Source: Corallium rubrum
Lineage: Eukaryota > Cnidaria > Anthozoa > Scleralcyonacea > Coralliidae
NCBI GenBank assembly: GCA_964035015.1
Contig: OZ036010.1
Coordinates: 6,509,467-6,573,466, forward strand
Reading direction: 5' to 3'
Length of the DNA stretch: 64,000 bases
The notes under the pieces are model-generated. The model saw only the letters and a program-made list of their open reading frames with translations. It was not told where the DNA came from and searched no databases. Shown one piece after another: positions 63,263-64,000 of the stretch. A program made the translations under genes and the position numbers. Numbering within the stretch: position 1 is the stretch's first letter; each line of letters starts with the position of its first letter.

Positions 63263-64000
63263 CTATAAATGAACGGTATAAACATAACGAGTGTGAGTCA
63301 ATGCACGATCGGAAATTGCGGCTGTCGAGGCTCGCGAAATACGGGCTGACCCGTATTAGCTGCCCATGCGTAGAACGGATATCTCGCTTGTAAACGTCAT
63401 CAATACACGTGAGACCAAGCGAAGGCCGGCGCGAGATGAATGAGGAGCGAAGGAACGTTGTGGTACATGTGGGTTCATACGATAAAATTAGGAAGATAAA
63501 GGAGAATAATGGAACGACTGAAGACGATACTAGGGATATTGTAGGATGACAAGCATTTGTTGACTTGAAATCAAATATGGCGAGAAAATTAGGCGAAGAA
63601 CAAGGTGCGATCTAGTATCGTAATCTTCCATGTCAAATGACTAAAATCTGTTGTTTATTGGCCGTTTACTACCCCCAAAAGAAGTCGGGTTGTTCAGCAC
63701 GCACGTGGCCTGCGAACTGCCCCGTAAGAGTGGTCGATTTTCTATGCGATTTCCGATCGTGACAGGGCGATTGGTAGATTGCGCTCAAGACTCGAGAGGA
63801 TTTGTGAATACAAATCCTCCCTCGGCTTTTGGGGACATTTAATTACTAATTTTCTTCATGTCATGGTATTACTTATAATAAACCTTCTTCACGGGTGTTA
63901 CCCGCATACCCGAGAACCGAGGCTTTTAGCCATATACCGTCCGAGGGGCCTCAGGGCAATATCTAAATACACTTGAATTTTTAATTACTGGTTTTCTTGG
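63263..64000. other. Right edge: probable intron and repeat fragments
   Basis: 63775-63885 shares GGGGACATTTAATTACTAAT and TCATGGTATTACTTATAATA with the MITE at 30216, so it is a partial copy. No exon seen. Confidence 0.4.

Overview
This window looks like metazoan nuclear DNA, most plausibly cnidarian (coral or sea anemone). That placement is inferred from intron-rich genes, a ZU5-type exon beside tandem Death-like domains, a secreted multi-EGF gene, and dense Penelope-like, BEL/Pao, LINE, foldback and pentanucleotide-satellite content. No sequence comparison was possible. There is no prokaryotic organisation. Most of the 64 kb is repetitive, and most long open frames are satellites or transposon remains.

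Layout. 0-5.3 kb: a hammerhead-ribozyme-like motif, then a broken minus-strand BEL/Pao retrotransposon. 5.9-7.5 kb: an 0.9-kb foldback element and (ACTTT)/(CTCTA) satellites. 7.6-22.9 kb, plus strand: a ZU5/UPA-like exon (7574-8436), a possible first or internal exon (9368-9497), two Death-like exons (20385-20671, 22580-22875) and a short acidic linker exon (22129-22198), with introns full of inverted-repeat elements. One is a 2.3-kb inverted duplication carrying a RING-like exon in each arm. 23.4-26.7 kb: a decayed minus-strand LINE. 26.9-30 kb: a Penelope-like element (PLE) with direct and inverted terminal copies. 31-38 kb: LINE fragments, a 5'-truncated LINE, foldback MITEs and a second PLE remnant.

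41.3-59.6 kb, minus strand: one secreted protein gene. It has a signal-peptide exon with a basic, then Tyr/Gly/Pro/Gln-rich segment (59045-59552), twelve single-exon EGF domains in symmetrical phase 1, and a Cys-rich exon with a WGCCPDG core at 41266-41355. Adjacent exons are phase-compatible. Many of its introns hold a satellite or MITE, and one intron begins with a GC donor. A terminal exon of another minus-strand gene is proposed at 63072-63262.

How the parts relate. The cellular genes are a putative Death-fold adaptor or adaptors (intracellular signalling) and a secreted or extracellular-matrix EGF protein; nothing suggests they act together. The most notable feature of the mobile DNA is five hammerhead-like motifs, two of them inside PLE terminal repeats. 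Next are TGACGTCA octamers, found twelve times by eye and often inside foldback elements, and pentanucleotide arrays that resemble the pentamer tails of the two LINEs.
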